A DNA stretch of 37,892 nt, from contig CAAEIR010000075.1 in assembly GCA_900756035.1 (NCBI GenBank), forward strand, positions 1 through 37,892. Reading direction: 5' to 3'. Position 1 is the stretch's first letter. Each line of letters begins with the position of its first letter. Origin of the DNA: an uncultured Anaerostipes sp. GTDB taxonomy: Bacteria; Bacillota; Clostridia; Lachnospirales; Lachnospiraceae. A model generated the notes under the pieces. That model did no database searches and was not told where the DNA came from. It worked only from the letters and a program-made list of their open reading frames with translations. The position numbers and the translations under genes are program-made. Of the stretch, positions 8,014 to 15,833 are shown one piece after another.

Positions 8014-10443
8014 CTACTCTTCATATCGAATCCTTTCTATGAGAGAATCCTTCTGCAAATTTTTACTCATAAACCAGGAAAGCAATCCCTGCATAACTAA
8101 CAGACCAATCGCCATAAATGCAACTTCTGCAGCCGGAAAATGATAAGACTCCAAACCGATAATTCCCGTTTCTTTACAATAACGAAATAGTGCATAGCCC
8201 AGAATATTCCCAACAGTAAGGGAAATGAACAGAGTCCCGACAGTAAATATTAATCCTTCTAACTGAAGCATGTGATTCAACTGTTTTGTTGTCAATCCGA
8301 TTGCCTGCAGCACACCAAACTCCCGTTTTCTTGTAATCGTACTGGTAATCAGCGTATTTGCCATATTCATAAACCCAATCATGCCAAGTACTGCCAAAAA
8401 CGAATAACAGGCAACCCGCATGGTATAAATGAAGAAATTCACCGTGTCATAAGAATTATCATAACTGTTTAATGCATAAAACTCACTGTTTGCCGTTAAC
8501 TCATTTAGCCGGTTTTCAACGCTTTCTTTTGCCTGATCCTGACAGGATACAAAGATTTCGCTGTTTTTACTGCCGCGAACCCCTAGCTTTTGAAACATCT
8601 CCTCAGTCATCATAAAACTTCCTGCCCGGTTATTAATTCCTGCTCCCAGGAGAACTCCTTTCATCGGAATCTCTCTTTTTCCGTCTTTAAAAGAAAAGTT
8701 CATCGACTGGCCAACATGATATCCGTTTTCTTCCATAAAAGATTTCCAGTTATAAATCACGCCATTTTCTTCCACTGCCTTTTGATAATCCGCAGATCCC
8801 AGGTCCATTTTTTTCAACTCTTTTTCAAACTCTGATTTCGACAATACCTCAAAGATCACAGTCCGTTCACTTTTTCCCTCTACGATTTCTGCCGCAATTT
8901 GCTTTCTTACCTCAACTTTCGTCACACCTTTTATATTTTTTATCTCACGAACTATATCACTTCCCAAAAGGTTTAACTCCTGTACGTTCTCAAAATTTTT
9001 CTCCGGATAAGTCTCATCATCCAGTTCGGTATTCAAGGTAATCGCAAACTGTCCTCCATATGGGAAGTCTTTTTTTGCCTCATAGTCCGGATCCATACTG
9101 CTGCAGACATTCGCTATTGTCACAAACATCACACAGCTCAATCCCATCGTTAAAATAGTTGTAATTGTACGTTTTTTATTCCTCATTAAATTGGACTTTG
9201 TCAATCGAAAAACATTCAGACTATGATATCCTTTTCTGTGATTCCTCCTTGAGCCTAATGTTTCCTGATACTTTACTGCCTCAACCGGTGAAATCTTAGA
9301 TGCAATTTTCATCGGTTTCTTTAAAGATAAATATACAGTAAGCAAAGCGATTAGTATAATTCCTACACAGATCAGAGAGTGAAATACTGAGATTCCCTCA
9401 AAGACTTGTTTTGTCTGTTCTTGTGCAGCCTCCATCATTGCCAGGACCAGAATTTTTGTGATCCCCAGACCAGCCAAAATCCCAAGAGGAATACTAAACA
9501 CCGAAATAACCATACCTTCTTTTAAGAGCATCCTCTTCATTTGCTTTTTTGTCATTCCGATAGCACGCAGTTTTCCATATTCCTGAACCCGCTGAATAAT
9601 TCCAACATAAAAAATATTATAAATCACAACAATACTAAACAGGATTACCATAAAAGCAATTCCCAAACCTGCTGCTATGGTTTCTGTTCCCGGATCGGTA
9701 CTCCACATAATATACGGAAGATTGAAAGATATATGATCGCTGGACACTCCAAACCGCTTTGCTGCTTCTGTTGCCTTTTGTTTCATTTCTTCATAATTCA
9801 GTGTTTCTTTTTGATATAGTTCTACACTGACACTATATACTCTTTGTTCCTTTGGAATTACCGTTTCATAAAACTTCTTCGAAACCAGCGTACCATATGT
9901 CTTTTGAAGATCATTTATCTGATTGGAAGGCAGCAGTCCACTGATCTTAAATTCCTGTTCTCTGATCTTTCCGGTATCGTTCACCCGATAAGGAATCTTT
10001 ACTGTCATTCCGATTACCGGATCAGAATATCCAAGACTATGAAAAAATTCTTTCTGTCCTGCAATCTCATTCACTCTTTCCGGATATTTTCCTGTCTGAA
10101 ATTCCATATTCGCCATTTCCCGGGCATCCGTATCATAATAAGATAAGGTTGCGGAAGCTTTTTTCAGACTGACCGATCCTATCGCGGCACTTCTTCCTGC
10201 CTTTAGAATTTCTCCATCAGCCTGCAGCGTATTCCACTGCTCCTCTTTTATCCCAAGAAAAATTGCCTGATATTTTCCATACAGCTTTCCTGCTCCCTGT
10301 CGATTACTGCTTATAATTCCATAACATCCAAATGCAATAACTGATAGCAATACTGTAGTAAGAAAAACAGATATTCCGATTAGAATCGTTTTACTCAAAT
10401 TTTTCTTTAGACTCCTTTTGGCAAGCGTAGATGTCATATTCAT
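8014..10443 (-). CDS. ABC transporter permease with two FtsX domains
   Basis: Large membrane permease, 809 residues, partner of the ATPase encoded 3 bases upstream. It starts with a helix at about 15-40, then has a long extracytoplasmic domain (about 45-245), an FtsX core with three helices near 255-385 (GLGIAFMVILFSIVVIYNIF; then VQEYGKLRAIGMTKKQMKRM), a helix near 430-450, a second extracytoplasmic domain, and a second FtsX core at 690-800 (REFGVLQAIGLTTKQLNHM). The repeated LRAIG/LQAIG motif after a helix is the family coupling motif. The topology suits exporters that use mechanical force on periplasmic or envelope substrates, including antimicrobial-peptide resistance and lipoprotein-type transporters. 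The nearby two-component system suggests induction by an envelope stress or peptide. Substrate unknown. Confidence 0.88.
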   Translation of the reverse strand: MNMTSTLAKRSLKKNLSKTILIGISVFLTTVLLSVIAFGCYGIISSNRQGAGKLYGKYQAIFLGIKEEQWNTLQADGEILKAGRSAAIGSVSLKKASATLSYYDTDAREMANMEFQTGKYPERVNEIAGQKEFFHSLGYSDPVIGMTVKIPYRVNDTGKIREQEFKISGLLPSNQINDLQKTYGTLVSKKFYETVIPKEQRVYSVSVELYQKETLNYEEMKQKATEAAKRFGVSSDHISFNLPYIMWSTDPGTETIAAGLGIAFMVILFSIVVIYNIFYVGIIQRVQEYGKLRAIGMTKKQMKRMLLKEGMVISVFSIPLGILAGLGITKILVLAMMEAAQEQTKQVFEGISVFHSLICVGIILIALLTVYLSLKKPMKIASKISPVEAVKYQETLGSRRNHRKGYHSLNVFRLTKSNLMRNKKRTITTILTMGLSCVMFVTIANVCSSMDPDYEAKKDFPYGGQFAITLNTELDDETYPEKNFENVQELNLLGSDIVREIKNIKGVTKVEVRKQIAAEIVEGKSERTVIFEVLSKSEFEKELKKMDLGSADYQKAVEENGVIYNWKSFMEENGYHVGQSMNFSFKDGKREIPMKGVLLGAGINNRAGSFMMTEEMFQKLGVRGSKNSEIFVSCQDQAKESVENRLNELTANSEFYALNSYDNSYDTVNFFIYTMRVACYSFLAVLGMIGFMNMANTLITSTITRKREFGVLQAIGLTTKQLNHMLQLEGLIFTVGTLFISLTVGNILGYALFRYCKETGIIGLESYHFPAAEVAFMAIGLLVMQGLLSWFMSKNLQKDSLIERIRYEE

Positions 10444-10446
10444 TAT

Positions 10447-11115
10447 CTATCTCACCACCTTACCGTCTTCAATGACCATGATGCGGTCTGCCATCTGTGC
10501 AATTTCCTCATCATGGGTAATCATAACCAATGTCTGTCCATACTTCTTCGTGGTAATTTTCAATAATGTCATCACTTCATCACTGGTTCTTGAATCCAAA
10601 TTTCCAGTGGGTTCGTCCGCAAGAATAATATCCGGTTTAGAAATCATCGCTCTTGCGATTGCCACCCTCTGCTGCTGCCCTCCCGACAGAGTATTTGGAA
10701 GGGATTCTAACTTTTCTTCAAGTCCAAGCATCCGCACTACTTCCCCTGCAAAATCTTCATCAATCGACTGTCCGTCAAGACCAACAGGGAGCACCATATT
10801 TTCCCATACATTTAAAGACGGAATCAGATTAAATGCCTGAAAAATAAATCCGATTTTTCTCCGGCGAAACACTGCCAGTTCTTCATCTTGGAGAGAACTT
10901 ATATCCCTTCCTCCAATCAGCACATGACCGCAAGTCGGATGGTCCAGTCCGCCAAGCATATGAAGCAGTGTGCTCTTTCCTGAACCGGATTTGCCGACAA
11001 TCGCAACAAACTCCCCCTGACATATGGAAAGATTGGTGTGATCAATAGCACGTACCTGATTTTCTCCCGTTCCGTAATATTTACAGAGATCCCTTGTCTC
11101 CAATATATTCTTCAT
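10447..11115 (-). CDS. ABC transporter ATP-binding protein (MacB/LolD type)
   Basis: Cytosolic ATPase subunit, 222 residues from the chosen start. Walker A is GKSGSGKST (about residues 41-49), the Q-loop FQAFNLIPSLNVWENM follows, then the signature LSGGQQQR, Walker B IILADEPTGNLD and the H-loop ITHDEE. The sequence is that of the MacB/LolD/FtsE group that partners FtsX-type permeases. An ATG six bases upstream (11121) is only two bases from AGGAGG, whereas the ATG at 11115 is eight bases away, so the latter is preferred. The permease starts 3 bases after its stop. It has its own promoter, because a terminator lies between it and the kinase gene. Confidence 0.93.
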   Translation of the reverse strand: MKNILETRDLCKYYGTGENQVRAIDHTNLSICQGEFVAIVGKSGSGKSTLLHMLGGLDHPTCGHVLIGGRDISSLQDEELAVFRRRKIGFIFQAFNLIPSLNVWENMVLPVGLDGQSIDEDFAGEVVRMLGLEEKLESLPNTLSGGQQQRVAIARAMISKPDIILADEPTGNLDSRTSDEVMTLLKITTKKYGQTLVMITHDEEIAQMADRIMVIEDGKVVR

Positions 11116-11145
11116 TCTCATATCCTCCTGTTTTATGATACTTCT

Positions 11146-11178
11146 AGTATAAGGATTTGATCTTTCATCCTTCTTTCA
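11146..11178 (-). promoter_or_regulatory. ABC operon promoter with OmpR-type direct repeat
   Basis: On the minus strand TGAAAGA occurs twice (11178-11172 and 11167-11161) exactly 11 bp apart, followed by the -10 box TATACT (11151-11146). The region expected for a -35 box carries no TTGACA-like sequence. Tandem sites one helical turn apart overlapping a poor -35 are the usual target of OmpR/PhoB-type regulators, so the adjacent response regulator is the likely activator. Confidence 0.55.
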
Positions 11179-11182
11179 ATCC

Positions 11183-11214
11183 AAAAGAAAAAGTCTTACA
11201 CTTTTGTAAGACTT
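11183..11214 (-). terminator. Terminator after the histidine kinase gene
   Basis: On the minus strand AAGTCTTACA pairs with TGTAAGACTT (10 bp, 4-base loop), followed by TTTCTTTT. The left arm lies inside the last codons of the kinase gene and the loop region contains its final residues, so stop codon (11196-11198) and terminator overlap. Confidence 0.85.
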
Positions 11215-12455
11215 AAATGAAGAATCAGGGTACTTCCATATTCCCCCGATGTTGCCATAATACTGCCGCCCTGCTCTTCCAAAATTTTTCTTGTAAGATA
11301 CAATCCAACCCCGGCACCTTCCTGTTTTGCCACTTCCTTTGATCTTCCACGATAAAATCTTTGAAAGATTTTGTGGTACTCTTTTTGAGGAATTCCAATT
11401 CCATGATCTCTGACTTCGATTCTTAAGAAGTTGGTTCGAAATAGTACAACAATCTGAATCTTCGTATTCTCCAGGCTATATTTCACAGCATTTTCCAATA
11501 CATTTACCAATGCCTCTTTTGTCCATTTCGGATCATGCCAGAGAAACAGACTTTGAAACCGTTCCTCTTCCTGTACTTTTAACTCTATGGAAATATCCTT
11601 TTCCTCCGCTTTTAAATAGACGGCATTCACCGCCTGAATCAGAGTATCTATAATCTTTGTTCTCTCAGGATGAATCTGAATCATTCCTGCTTCCATTCTG
11701 GAAATCTGAAACAAAGAAGCAGTCAATAGTTCCAGATGTTCTACCTGTTCCCGGGATCGTGTCATAAATTCTGTTTTCTCTTCTTTTGACAGACCCTGGT
11801 CTTCCAAAAGATCCATACACATCTTTAATGCAGCAAGAGGGGTTTTAATCTGGTGAGAAATATTCGTCACCAGACTCTTCGTATCCTCCTTTTCCCGATT
11901 CCATTGATTCTGCCGGATCATCAGCTGTTTCCCGAGAGAATCCATCTGACTATACAATCTGCTCTCGCTTCCTTCTTTTTCTACATAGGGAACAAAATAA
12001 TTTTCATCACGGAAATTCTCCAAAATCTGCTGGAATTGCTTTGTTTCTTTTGCTTTCATGGATTTCAGGTAATACAAAAGCCCTGCAATCAATATCGAAA
12101 TACAAAAAAAGCTTCCCAAAATTCCGGTGATAATCCCGATCTGCTGCTGCCGCAGCCACACATCAAATACACTCTGATAATCTTTCATATACCCATACTG
12201 ACGAAGTACTCTGTTGCCTTCTTTAACATCCGAAGAATCATCTACTCCCTTCAAGAGATCCGAAAGCGCTTTTTCTTTCGTATCTCCCTTTTCCATACTT
12301 CCAATCATCTGAGTAATCTGTCTTTTCTGGCTTTGAATTTCGTCCCTTAAATATGAATAAAGTATAATTCCCATACAGCATAAAAAAGCAGCCAGACAAA
12401 CAGAAAATATCAAAATACCTTTTTTGTACTCGTCTCTTTTCAATTTCTCCGGCAC
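11196..12455 (-). CDS. Sensor histidine kinase
   Basis: Membrane-bound kinase of 419 residues that should phosphorylate the response regulator encoded just upstream. Helix 1 covers residues 13-35 and helix 2 residues 107-130, enclosing an extracytoplasmic sensor of about 70 residues. The phosphorylation site is His201 in SHQIKTPLAALK. ATP-binding boxes are NVLENAVKYS (Asn322), DHGIGIP (350-356) and GAGVGLYL (380-387). The gene overlaps the response regulator gene by 16 bases, so the two are translationally coupled. The small sensor domain and linked FtsX-type ABC exporter suggest sensing of a peptide or envelope stress, possibly via the transporter. Signal not identifiable. Confidence 0.93.
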   Translation of the reverse strand: MPEKLKRDEYKKGILIFSVCLAAFLCCMGIILYSYLRDEIQSQKRQITQMIGSMEKGDTKEKALSDLLKGVDDSSDVKEGNRVLRQYGYMKDYQSVFDVWLRQQQIGIITGILGSFFCISILIAGLLYYLKSMKAKETKQFQQILENFRDENYFVPYVEKEGSESRLYSQMDSLGKQLMIRQNQWNREKEDTKSLVTNISHQIKTPLAALKMCMDLLEDQGLSKEEKTEFMTRSREQVEHLELLTASLFQISRMEAGMIQIHPERTKIIDTLIQAVNAVYLKAEEKDISIELKVQEEERFQSLFLWHDPKWTKEALVNVLENAVKYSLENTKIQIVVLFRTNFLRIEVRDHGIGIPQKEYHKIFQRFYRGRSKEVAKQEGAGVGLYLTRKILEEQGGSIMATSGEYGSTLILHLSLTKV

Positions 12456-13126
12456 TCCTTATCCCACAAATAACCGACACCCCAAACATTCTTAATGTGT
12501 TCCGGCTTATCCTCTGTCTCAATTTTTTCACGAAGACGTTTTACATAAACTGCAACCGTATTCTCATCTGCATATACTCCGTCTAAATCAAAAATTTTCT
12601 CCAACAACTGTTGTTTGGACAAGATTTGTTTCGGATGATCCAAAAATACTGATAAAAGTTTCAGCTCATTTTTTGTGAAAGAGGTTTCATTCCCATCAAT
12701 CAAAACTCTCATCTGATTTTTTAAAAACAAAACTCTTCCTGATTCTATTTTTTCATTATTCGTGCCACCGATACGCTTAAAAATTGCATGAACTTTCGAA
12801 ATCAGAACCGACAAGCTAAACGGCTTCGTTATATAATCATCGGCTCCAGCCTCATATCCCATGACAACATCAATTTCCTGATCCATTGCCGTTAGAAACA
12901 CAAAACGCACATCACTGATCTTTCGAATATCTCTTAAAAATTGGAGTCCGTCTCCGTCTTCCAGAGTAATATCACAAATAATCAGATCAATCGACTGTTG
13001 TGCAAAGATTCTTTTTCCTTCTCGCATCCCCCGGCAGGACCAGACTTTGTATCCTTCCTTTTCCAGTTTAAAACAAATACCCCTGTTCAGGCTTTCATCA
13101 TCTTCCACTAATAAAATCTGCCCCAT
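12440..13126 (-). CDS. OmpR-family response regulator
   Basis: Cytosolic DNA-binding regulator, 228 residues. The receiver domain (1-115) has the acidic pair EDD at 8-10, phospho-acceptor Asp52 (IICDIT), Thr79 and Lys101 (ITKPF). The C-terminal winged helix (about 130-225) contains the typical LTxNELKLL-like segment, here FTKNELKLLSVFLDHP, and the ENTVAVYVKRLREKI recognition region. The start follows AAGGAG. It begins 17 bases after thiW and overlaps the kinase gene, so thiW, regulator and kinase form one unit. The direct repeat in the ABC promoter is its most likely target. Confidence 0.94.
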   Translation of the reverse strand: MGQILLVEDDESLNRGICFKLEKEGYKVWSCRGMREGKRIFAQQSIDLIICDITLEDGDGLQFLRDIRKISDVRFVFLTAMDQEIDVVMGYEAGADDYITKPFSLSVLISKVHAIFKRIGGTNNEKIESGRVLFLKNQMRVLIDGNETSFTKNELKLLSVFLDHPKQILSKQQLLEKIFDLDGVYADENTVAVYVKRLREKIETEDKPEHIKNVWGVGYLWDKECRRN

Positions 13127-13143
13127 CCATCTTTCTCCTTATC

Positions 13144-13665
13144 TCAACATCTGTTATCTTCCCTCTGAAGCATCTGGTCAATGACAAATACAGCTTTGGA
13201 TCTATAAAGCGCTGTAAGAATCACTGCCGCCATGATTGTTCCACAGACCGTACTGATAAGAAATGGCCCGACAAAAGTAAATAATGCTGCTTTTTGCCCC
13301 ATCATAAAAGCCGCCAAAGGGTAACATAGCATTCCACCAATAATTCCTGTTCCAATCACTTCACCGAGATAAGCTCCCCATCGTGATCTGGTATAGTGAA
13401 ATACAATTCCGCTAATCAATGCGCCGACCATACTCCCGGGAAATGCCAGAAGCGTTCCTGTTCCAAGTAAGTTACGGATCAGAGCCGTGCAAAATGCCAT
13501 GGCAACTCCATAAACCGGTCCGAGAAATACTGCGGCAATAACATTAATCAAATGTTGTATCGGAAAGCATCTGGATGCACCAATTGGTATTGAGAAAGAG
13601 GACAAAACGACTGCAACAGCAGTCAACATTGCAGCAATCGTCAGTTTTCGTAAATTAAGTTTCAT
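13144..13665 (-). CDS. thiW: Energy-coupling factor transporter S component ThiW
   Basis: Membrane S component of an ECF vitamin transporter, predicted in the literature to bind the thiazole precursor of thiamine (hydroxyethylthiazole). 173 residues, about five to six helices. Family-specific stretches are IPIGASRCFPIQHLINVIAA, RNLLGTGTLLAFPGSMVGAL and GEVIGTGIIGGMLCYP. The ATG at 13665 is preferred over that at 13668 because AAGGAG lies 7 rather than 4 bases away. The shared ATPase and T component (EcfAA'T) are not in the window. ThiW genes are often under a TPP riboswitch, but no TPP motif (such as CUGAGA) is visible in the 5' region. The regulator-kinase pair follows in the same unit, an unusual pairing. 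Confidence 0.85.
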   Translation of the reverse strand: MKLNLRKLTIAAMLTAVAVVLSSFSIPIGASRCFPIQHLINVIAAVFLGPVYGVAMAFCTALIRNLLGTGTLLAFPGSMVGALISGIVFHYTRSRWGAYLGEVIGTGIIGGMLCYPLAAFMMGQKAALFTFVGPFLISTVCGTIMAAVILTALYRSKAVFVIDQMLQREDNRC

Positions 13666-13717
13666 CATGATCTCCTTTTCAGCAATTTATCTTATTTTAT
13701 AACTTTTTCTCTTCACT

Positions 13718-13746
13718 ATTGTATTCTGTCTGGGAGGAAAAGTAAA
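13718..13746 (-). promoter_or_regulatory. Promoter of the thiW-regulator-kinase unit
   Basis: On the minus strand TTTACT (-35, 13746-13741) and TACAAT (-10, 13723-13718) are exactly 17 bp apart, about 50 bp before thiW. The -10 box matches the consensus at five positions. Confidence 0.55.
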
Positions 13747-13764
13747 GGAAACATTGTCCGATGA

Positions 13765-13947
13765 GAGATATCCTTGTTTGAAGATTCTGTTGAACCTTTT
13801 GCAGAATTCTATACGGATGCTTTTGTTGTTGCCATCAAAAAATGGTTATTAAAAAAAGACTATATGCCTCCGAAACAATTTTCAGATTTCCTAAAGCAAT
13901 GTGTGTTAGGAGTTTTGCAAAATGTTTCTTTAGATCAATACTTATAA
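13765..13947 (+). pseudogene. C-terminal remnant resembling a TetR-family regulator
   Basis: An open stretch of about 60 codons ending in TAA at 13945-13947 reads LFEDSVEPFAEFYTDAF, then VVAIKKWLLKKDYMPPKQF and SDFLKQCVLGVLQNV. The pattern of an aromatic-rich helix followed by a W-L-K-D-Y-P helix start and a final C-terminal helix resembles TetR C-terminal ligand domains. No start codon or DNA-binding helix-turn-helix precedes it: a TGA lies in frame at 13762. It is a 5'-truncated remnant with no likely function. The assignment to TetR is by pattern only. Confidence 0.45.
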
Positions 13948-14091
13948 AAAGCATATCCAAGGAACACCACACTCAAAGGCCGCACATATCTTGTCTGCCA
14001 ATGTAATAATCCAAGCTTCTTTGCAATTATCTATGAAAGATAAGAAACATTTATTCTGTGCATCAGACGGTTGGTCCACGCAAGTGATATC
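13942..14091 (-). pseudogene. Remnant resembling an HD-domain phosphohydrolase
   Basis: The minus strand has an open stretch of about 49 codons closed by TAA at 13944-13942. It includes FLSFIDNCKEAWIITLADKI and CAAFECGVPW. The ADKICA segment after a W-I-I-T-L strand resembles the end of small HD-domain proteins (HMFPL ... EGWIVTLADK in related clostridial proteins). The HD motif itself and any start codon are missing. It abuts the TetR-like remnant on the other strand, so this is a junction of two gene fragments. Confidence 0.35.
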
Positions 14092-14141
14092 CTATAAATT
14101 TTATTTTATTAAGTTTTCATTTGAAATAATGAATGTGTTTG

Positions 14142-15074
14142 CTATCTTAACAGATACACAAAATATGCCGCATAGCTAATTAGCATAATAACACCGCCTG
14201 CACGTTTCAATTTTTTGTTTTTGAATACACAAAGCCATAGAAGCAGCCCTGATGCAATAGCAATTACCATATCAATTAAAAATGCCGGCTCAAAAATTAC
14301 CGGAGTAATCAGTGCCGTTGTACCTACCACAAACAAAATATTAAAAATATTGCTTCCTACAACATTTCCGATGGCAATATCTGCTTTCCCCTTGATAGCT
14401 GCTGAAACAGAAGTAAACAGTTCCGGCAGTGAGGTTCCTAATGCTACAATCGTAAGTCCGATAAAACGTTCGCTCATTCCCATGAATTTCGCGATTGCAG
14501 TGGCTGCATTTACCGTCACATCACTTCCCAAGACTATCAAAAACAATCCTACAACTGTAAAGACCAATAGCTTCCATACGGGCTGATCCTTTTCTTTTTC
14601 TTCTACTTCTTCCTTGTTTTTCTTCGCCATCTGAAAGAGATAAGTCAAGTAAAGCAGGAATGCTGCCCAAAGCACGATTCCTTCTAAAAAAGTAATTCTC
14701 TGTCCTGTATATCCCAAACAAAGCAAGAGCAGCGTAATCAGAAGCATATACGGAATCTCAATTTTAACTGTTGACTTTGCCACTGCAACTGTCACAATCA
14801 CAGATGTGATCCCGAGAATAATCAGGATATTTAAAATATTACTCCCTACAACATTTCCGATTGTAATTGCCGCATTTCCTTTGAGTGCCGCATTGATACT
14901 TACAGCAGCCTCGGGAGCACTGGTTCCCATAGCTACAATTGTAAGACCAATTACTAATTGGGGAATTCCAAACTTTTCGGCAATTCCCGCCGCCCCGTCT
15001 ACAAACCAGTCTGCACCTTTTACCAGCATAGCAAAGCCAATTGCCAACAATACTACTTGCATCATTATTTCCAT
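14142..15074 (-). CDS. Calcium/sodium antiporter (CaCA family, YrbG-like)
   Basis: Membrane exchanger expected to extrude Ca2+ (or another divalent ion) against Na+. 310 residues with about ten helices arranged as two inverted halves. Each half carries the family alpha repeat: GLTIVAMGTSAPEAAVS with GNVVGSNILNI in the first, and GLTIVALGTSLPELFTS with GNVVGSNIFNI in the second; the acidic residues in the two APE/LPE motifs bind the ion. A charged cytosolic loop (KKNKEEVEEKEKD) joins the halves. The start ATG at 15074 follows GGAGGAG by 6 bases. It appears to be a monocistronic unit flanked by gene remnants on both sides. Confidence 0.92.
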   Translation of the reverse strand: MEIMMQVVLLAIGFAMLVKGADWFVDGAAGIAEKFGIPQLVIGLTIVAMGTSAPEAAVSINAALKGNAAITIGNVVGSNILNILIILGITSVIVTVAVAKSTVKIEIPYMLLITLLLLCLGYTGQRITFLEGIVLWAAFLLYLTYLFQMAKKNKEEVEEKEKDQPVWKLLVFTVVGLFLIVLGSDVTVNAATAIAKFMGMSERFIGLTIVALGTSLPELFTSVSAAIKGKADIAIGNVVGSNIFNILFVVGTTALITPVIFEPAFLIDMVIAIASGLLLWLCVFKNKKLKRAGGVIMLISYAAYFVYLLR

Positions 15075-15092
15075 CTTTCACTCCTCCATTTT

Positions 15093-15391
15093 CTATTTTT
15101 TAATAGTATTTCGGAGAACATCTTCCAAGCTGTTCTGGAAAATATTATAATTCTCCTCTTTTCTTCTTCCATCATAAGTACGCATATTTCCATCGCCGGA
15201 AAAACCTACCACGTATGCATCATCCGATATAATATTATCGATTTTCCATACATCCACAACCCCATCCACAAACAAAACGGGATATTTCTGACTTTCAGCG
15301 GTCCAAAATCACGACACACCTTTATTGGAACTCGTCCTTTCTGACTTTCATAGATTTTGAAAAGCTGACCTATTGTTAAGACATTCAGCAA
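15093..15391 (-). pseudogene. Frameshifted remnant of a small protein of unknown function
   Basis: Two overlapping minus-strand frames appear to be one broken gene. The first reads LTIGQLFKIYESQKGRVPIK and CRDFGPLK; the second continues with AESQKYPVLFVDGVVDVWKI, then DNIISDDAYVVGFSGDGNM and a charged tail ending in NTIKK at 15093. One added or lost base near 15290 joins them into about 95 residues. The start is only a TTG. I do not recognise the family. It lies downstream of two other short minus-strand readings and may have been part of the same small operon. Confidence 0.4.
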
Positions 15392-15461
15392 TACCCAGTT
15401 TTTTCTTTTCCTTTAAAAAGGCAATCTGCTCTTCATAGAATAAAAAATGTTTTTTTATCAT
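15348..15461 (-). CDS. Very short ORF of unknown function
   Basis: 37 codons from an ATG with a GGTGG-type site upstream; the ATG overlaps the TGA of the preceding reading (ATGA), a sign of translational coupling. It begins MIKKHFLFYEEQIAFLKEKK. The opening resembles the N-terminus of Abi-type abortive infection proteins (a YEEQI-x-FLK pattern), but this is weak and the frame stops after 37 codons. It is more likely a fragment than a working gene. Confidence 0.3.
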   Translation of the reverse strand: MIKKHFLFYEEQIAFLKEKKKLGIAECLNNRSAFQNL

Positions 15462-15568
15462 CTTTCCACCACCTTACCGTGATCTAAAATCGCCGAAAGT
15501 GCCAAAAGGTACATTCCAAGATTGTAAGCAGTCACCAAGATCTCAGGCAAGCCCAGACTTTAGCTCAT
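15458..15568 (-). pseudogene. Short reading with an in-frame stop, unknown family
   Basis: The minus strand from ATG at 15568 reads ATG AGC TAA and then continues open: LGLPEILVTAYNLGMYLLAL, then SAILDHGKVVER, with TGA at 15460-15458. Sequence character (hydrophobic helix pattern, sensible codon use) suggests it once coded for the end of a larger protein. A TATAAT on the minus strand lies just upstream (15578-15573), after the terminator of the small RNA-like unit. Family not recognised. Confidence 0.3.
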
Positions 15569-15579
15569 CACTATTATAA

Positions 15580-15647
15580 AATAATGAAAGGCCCCCTCAG
15601 GAGCCTTCCGGACTACAGGCTTCATAAGTTTCCGTAGTGCGATCACT
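15580..15647 (-). ncRNA. Candidate small RNA or attenuated leader
   Basis: A complete small transcription unit is visible on the minus strand: promoter at 15682-15654, predicted start near 15647, and a terminator hairpin at 15607-15588. The transcript would be about 65-70 nt. Its 5' part contains a second possible stem (ACTAC with GTAGT around GGAAACTTATGAAGCCT). It holds no ORF of note. The downstream minus-strand readings are broken, so the unit is either a free small RNA or the surviving leader of a lost operon. It matches no riboswitch class I can recognise. Confidence 0.45.
15583..15607 (-). terminator. Terminator of the small RNA-like unit
   Basis: On the minus strand AAGGCTCC pairs with GGGGCCTT around a TGAG loop, followed by TTTCATTATTTT. 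The stem is continuous only on the minus strand, where the sixth pair is a G-U wobble; the same position is a C-A mismatch on the plus strand. This fixes the orientation. Confidence 0.65.
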
Positions 15648-15653
15648 AGGTAT

Positions 15654-15682
15654 AGTCTATCCTCCAGAAACACATTTGTCAA
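15654..15682 (-). promoter_or_regulatory. Promoter of the small RNA-like unit
   Basis: A perfect -35 box TTGACA (15682-15677) is followed after exactly 17 bp by TAGACT (15659-15654). It is the best -35 box in the accessory region, yet no intact gene follows it. Confidence 0.6.
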
Positions 15683-15833
15683 GAACAACTACACCCTTTC
15701 TATTTTATGCTCGAACTCTCATTTTTATCTCTCCGTACTTACATATTTTCTTTTACTTCCATCTCACTGTTTTTTTCATATTCGTTCCTAAAAGTGTGTC
15801 CACACATACAAAAAATTTTTAAAAAAATAAAAA

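Noticed and set aside
9541..10146. Plus-strand readings of 92-100 codons inside the permease gene
   Set aside because: They are antisense to a well-supported gene, lack start signals and resemble no family.
13669..13760. TPP riboswitch upstream of thiW
   Set aside because: The short 5' region shows none of the conserved thi-box segments.
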